Of a stretch of DNA of 64,000 bases, positions 63,065 through 64,000 are shown piece by piece (within the stretch, counting starts at the first letter, position 1; every line of letters begins with the position of its first letter). A program made the position numbers and the translations under genes. Below the pieces are notes generated by a model that made no database searches, had not been told where the DNA came from, and saw nothing but the letters and a program-made list of their open reading frames with translations. Origin of the DNA: Craspedostauros australis (taxonomy: Eukaryota > Bacillariophyta > Bacillariophyceae > Mastogloiales > Achnanthaceae); the NCBI GenBank assembly GCA_026770025.1, contig JAMXDE010000018.1:186001-250000 (forward strand). Direction: 5' to 3'.

Positions 63065-64000
63065 CGCCAACAGGAAAGAAGCGGCACATTACGAGTATCG
63101 CCAGAGCTGGAGTATTGTATCATAATATTTATTGTATTGTGCATCGCAACATGCCAGCCATCCCCACACAGACTCCAACTGCACCAAGACAGTTGCCGGC
63201 AGAACCGTATCCTTCTCTTGCAGGGTACGAGTATGGCCAATGACGTACCGAGGGACTTGTCAGATCTGTACATACGATTATTCCAACATCAATGTGGTGC
63301 CTGATGGAGCAACGCAATAGGTAAAGCAACACGTAATGGCTCGTAAGTGCGACGGACGCAGCGCGAGACACGTCTAGTAGAACGAAGATAGGAAATGAAT
63401 TTCTTCGATTTCGATGAGATGATATTCGTCTGGCCGTCTGACGCGGTAGTCACTTTTGCACGCGAGGGAGCGAGTGACCGGCCGGTGTAGGTAACGTGGT
63501 GCCCAATGTACGACCATGGCACCCATTTATTGTTTTTGGTGTTCCATGAAGGCTGTAAATTCCGTTGTCTTGCGTCCAGGATATTTAGAGGCATGGGTGT
63601 TGTGATGTGACATGGATTGACAGTTCAGCCTCTCCTTGGTTTCATGCCAGATTTTTGATTGGGTATGTGATGTCGCATCGTCACGCTTGGTGTCTTTGAA
63701 GGAATTAAGCAAGATGTCTGTTCGTGGTCGTCAGCCGGTGAAGGACTGACACAGTCGCGGCTCCTCCGCCTTGGTCTTTTTTGGCGCTGTGTGGCGATGA
63801 TGATGGCGGCAACCGATTTGATGCGAACGCTTCTGTGTCTACTCGTGATCGTGCTCGTGCTCGTGCTCGTAATGGGGCGGGATCAGCCGCGAATTGGGGA
63901 GTTGCAGTTCCACCTAAGAAAACGAAAGCACGGAGAGAAACATGGAAACGAGCACAGACACCACCCTCTTTGTGGAACCAGCCGCCCTCCTGCGCAGTTG
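63065..64000. other. Right edge of the window, possible partial gene
   Basis: No complete gene. From about 63730 to the edge a plus-strand frame stays open, reading GDDDGGNRFDANASVSTRDR, an Arg-Ala repeat and PPKKTKARRETWKRAQ; composition is protein-like but it has no start within view and no family I know. Two TACGAGTAT words lie at 63089 and 63224. Confidence 0.35.

Noticed and set aside
1-64000. CRISPR arrays, rRNA or bacterial operons
   Set aside because: No spaced short direct repeats, no rRNA-like blocks, and genes have spliceosomal introns and eukaryotic families.

Overview
The window reads as nuclear DNA of a stramenopile alga, most likely a diatom. The main clues are: short-intron genes with GT..AG borders; long Ala-Pro-Thr-Ser repeat linkers; two proteins with a DUF6824-type domain; a protein of the 'YTPDE / CWYT' type that I recall from diatoms; and a presequence with the signal-peptide plus Ala-Phe cleavage pattern of secondary plastids. 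Centric versus pennate cannot be decided by eye.

Layout. Positions 1-8481 hold an unknown membrane-anchored protein (possibly cut by the window edge), one copy of a 1.1 kb TA-flanked inverted-repeat element, a diatom-type acidic protein, and a COQ11/At1g32220-like NAD(P)-binding protein. Positions 8482-36778 are dominated by a direct segmental duplication. Unit A (8482-15181) and unit B (18536-36778) each carry one five-exon, secreted, zinc-dependent M11 (gametolysin-type) metalloprotease. Unit B is swollen by three insertions: the second copy of the TA-flanked element, a 6.0 kb PIF/Harbinger-like transposon with two divergent genes, and a 4.5 kb transposon of an unnamed DDE family. Unit A carries a 187 bp SINE-like insertion. 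A truncated inverted copy of the unnamed DDE element fills the spacer between the units and ends where unit B begins. For the insertions, the other unit preserves the unoccupied or near-unoccupied site.

Positions 37794-64000 are gene-dense host DNA: a small cysteine-rich secreted protein, two DUF6824-type proteins, a type II membrane metzincin-like protease whose zinc motif is split by an intron, a four-span membrane protein, a Prx5-type peroxiredoxin with an in-frame UGA exactly at the peroxidatic cysteine, a ZIP metal transporter divergent from the beta subunit of protein geranylgeranyltransferase I, a long tripeptidyl-peptidase II, a membrane-anchored calycin-like protein, a plastid-type double ABM-domain protein and an ankyrin-repeat protein. 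These are ordinary unlinked housekeeping and accessory genes and I see no operon-like logic.

The most interesting items are the probable selenocysteine peroxiredoxin (48137-48724), the almost perfectly homogenised last exon of the duplicated proteases beside strongly diverged active-site exons, the dated nesting of mobile elements, and the uncharacterised DDE transposon family with ~155 bp terminal inverted repeats.
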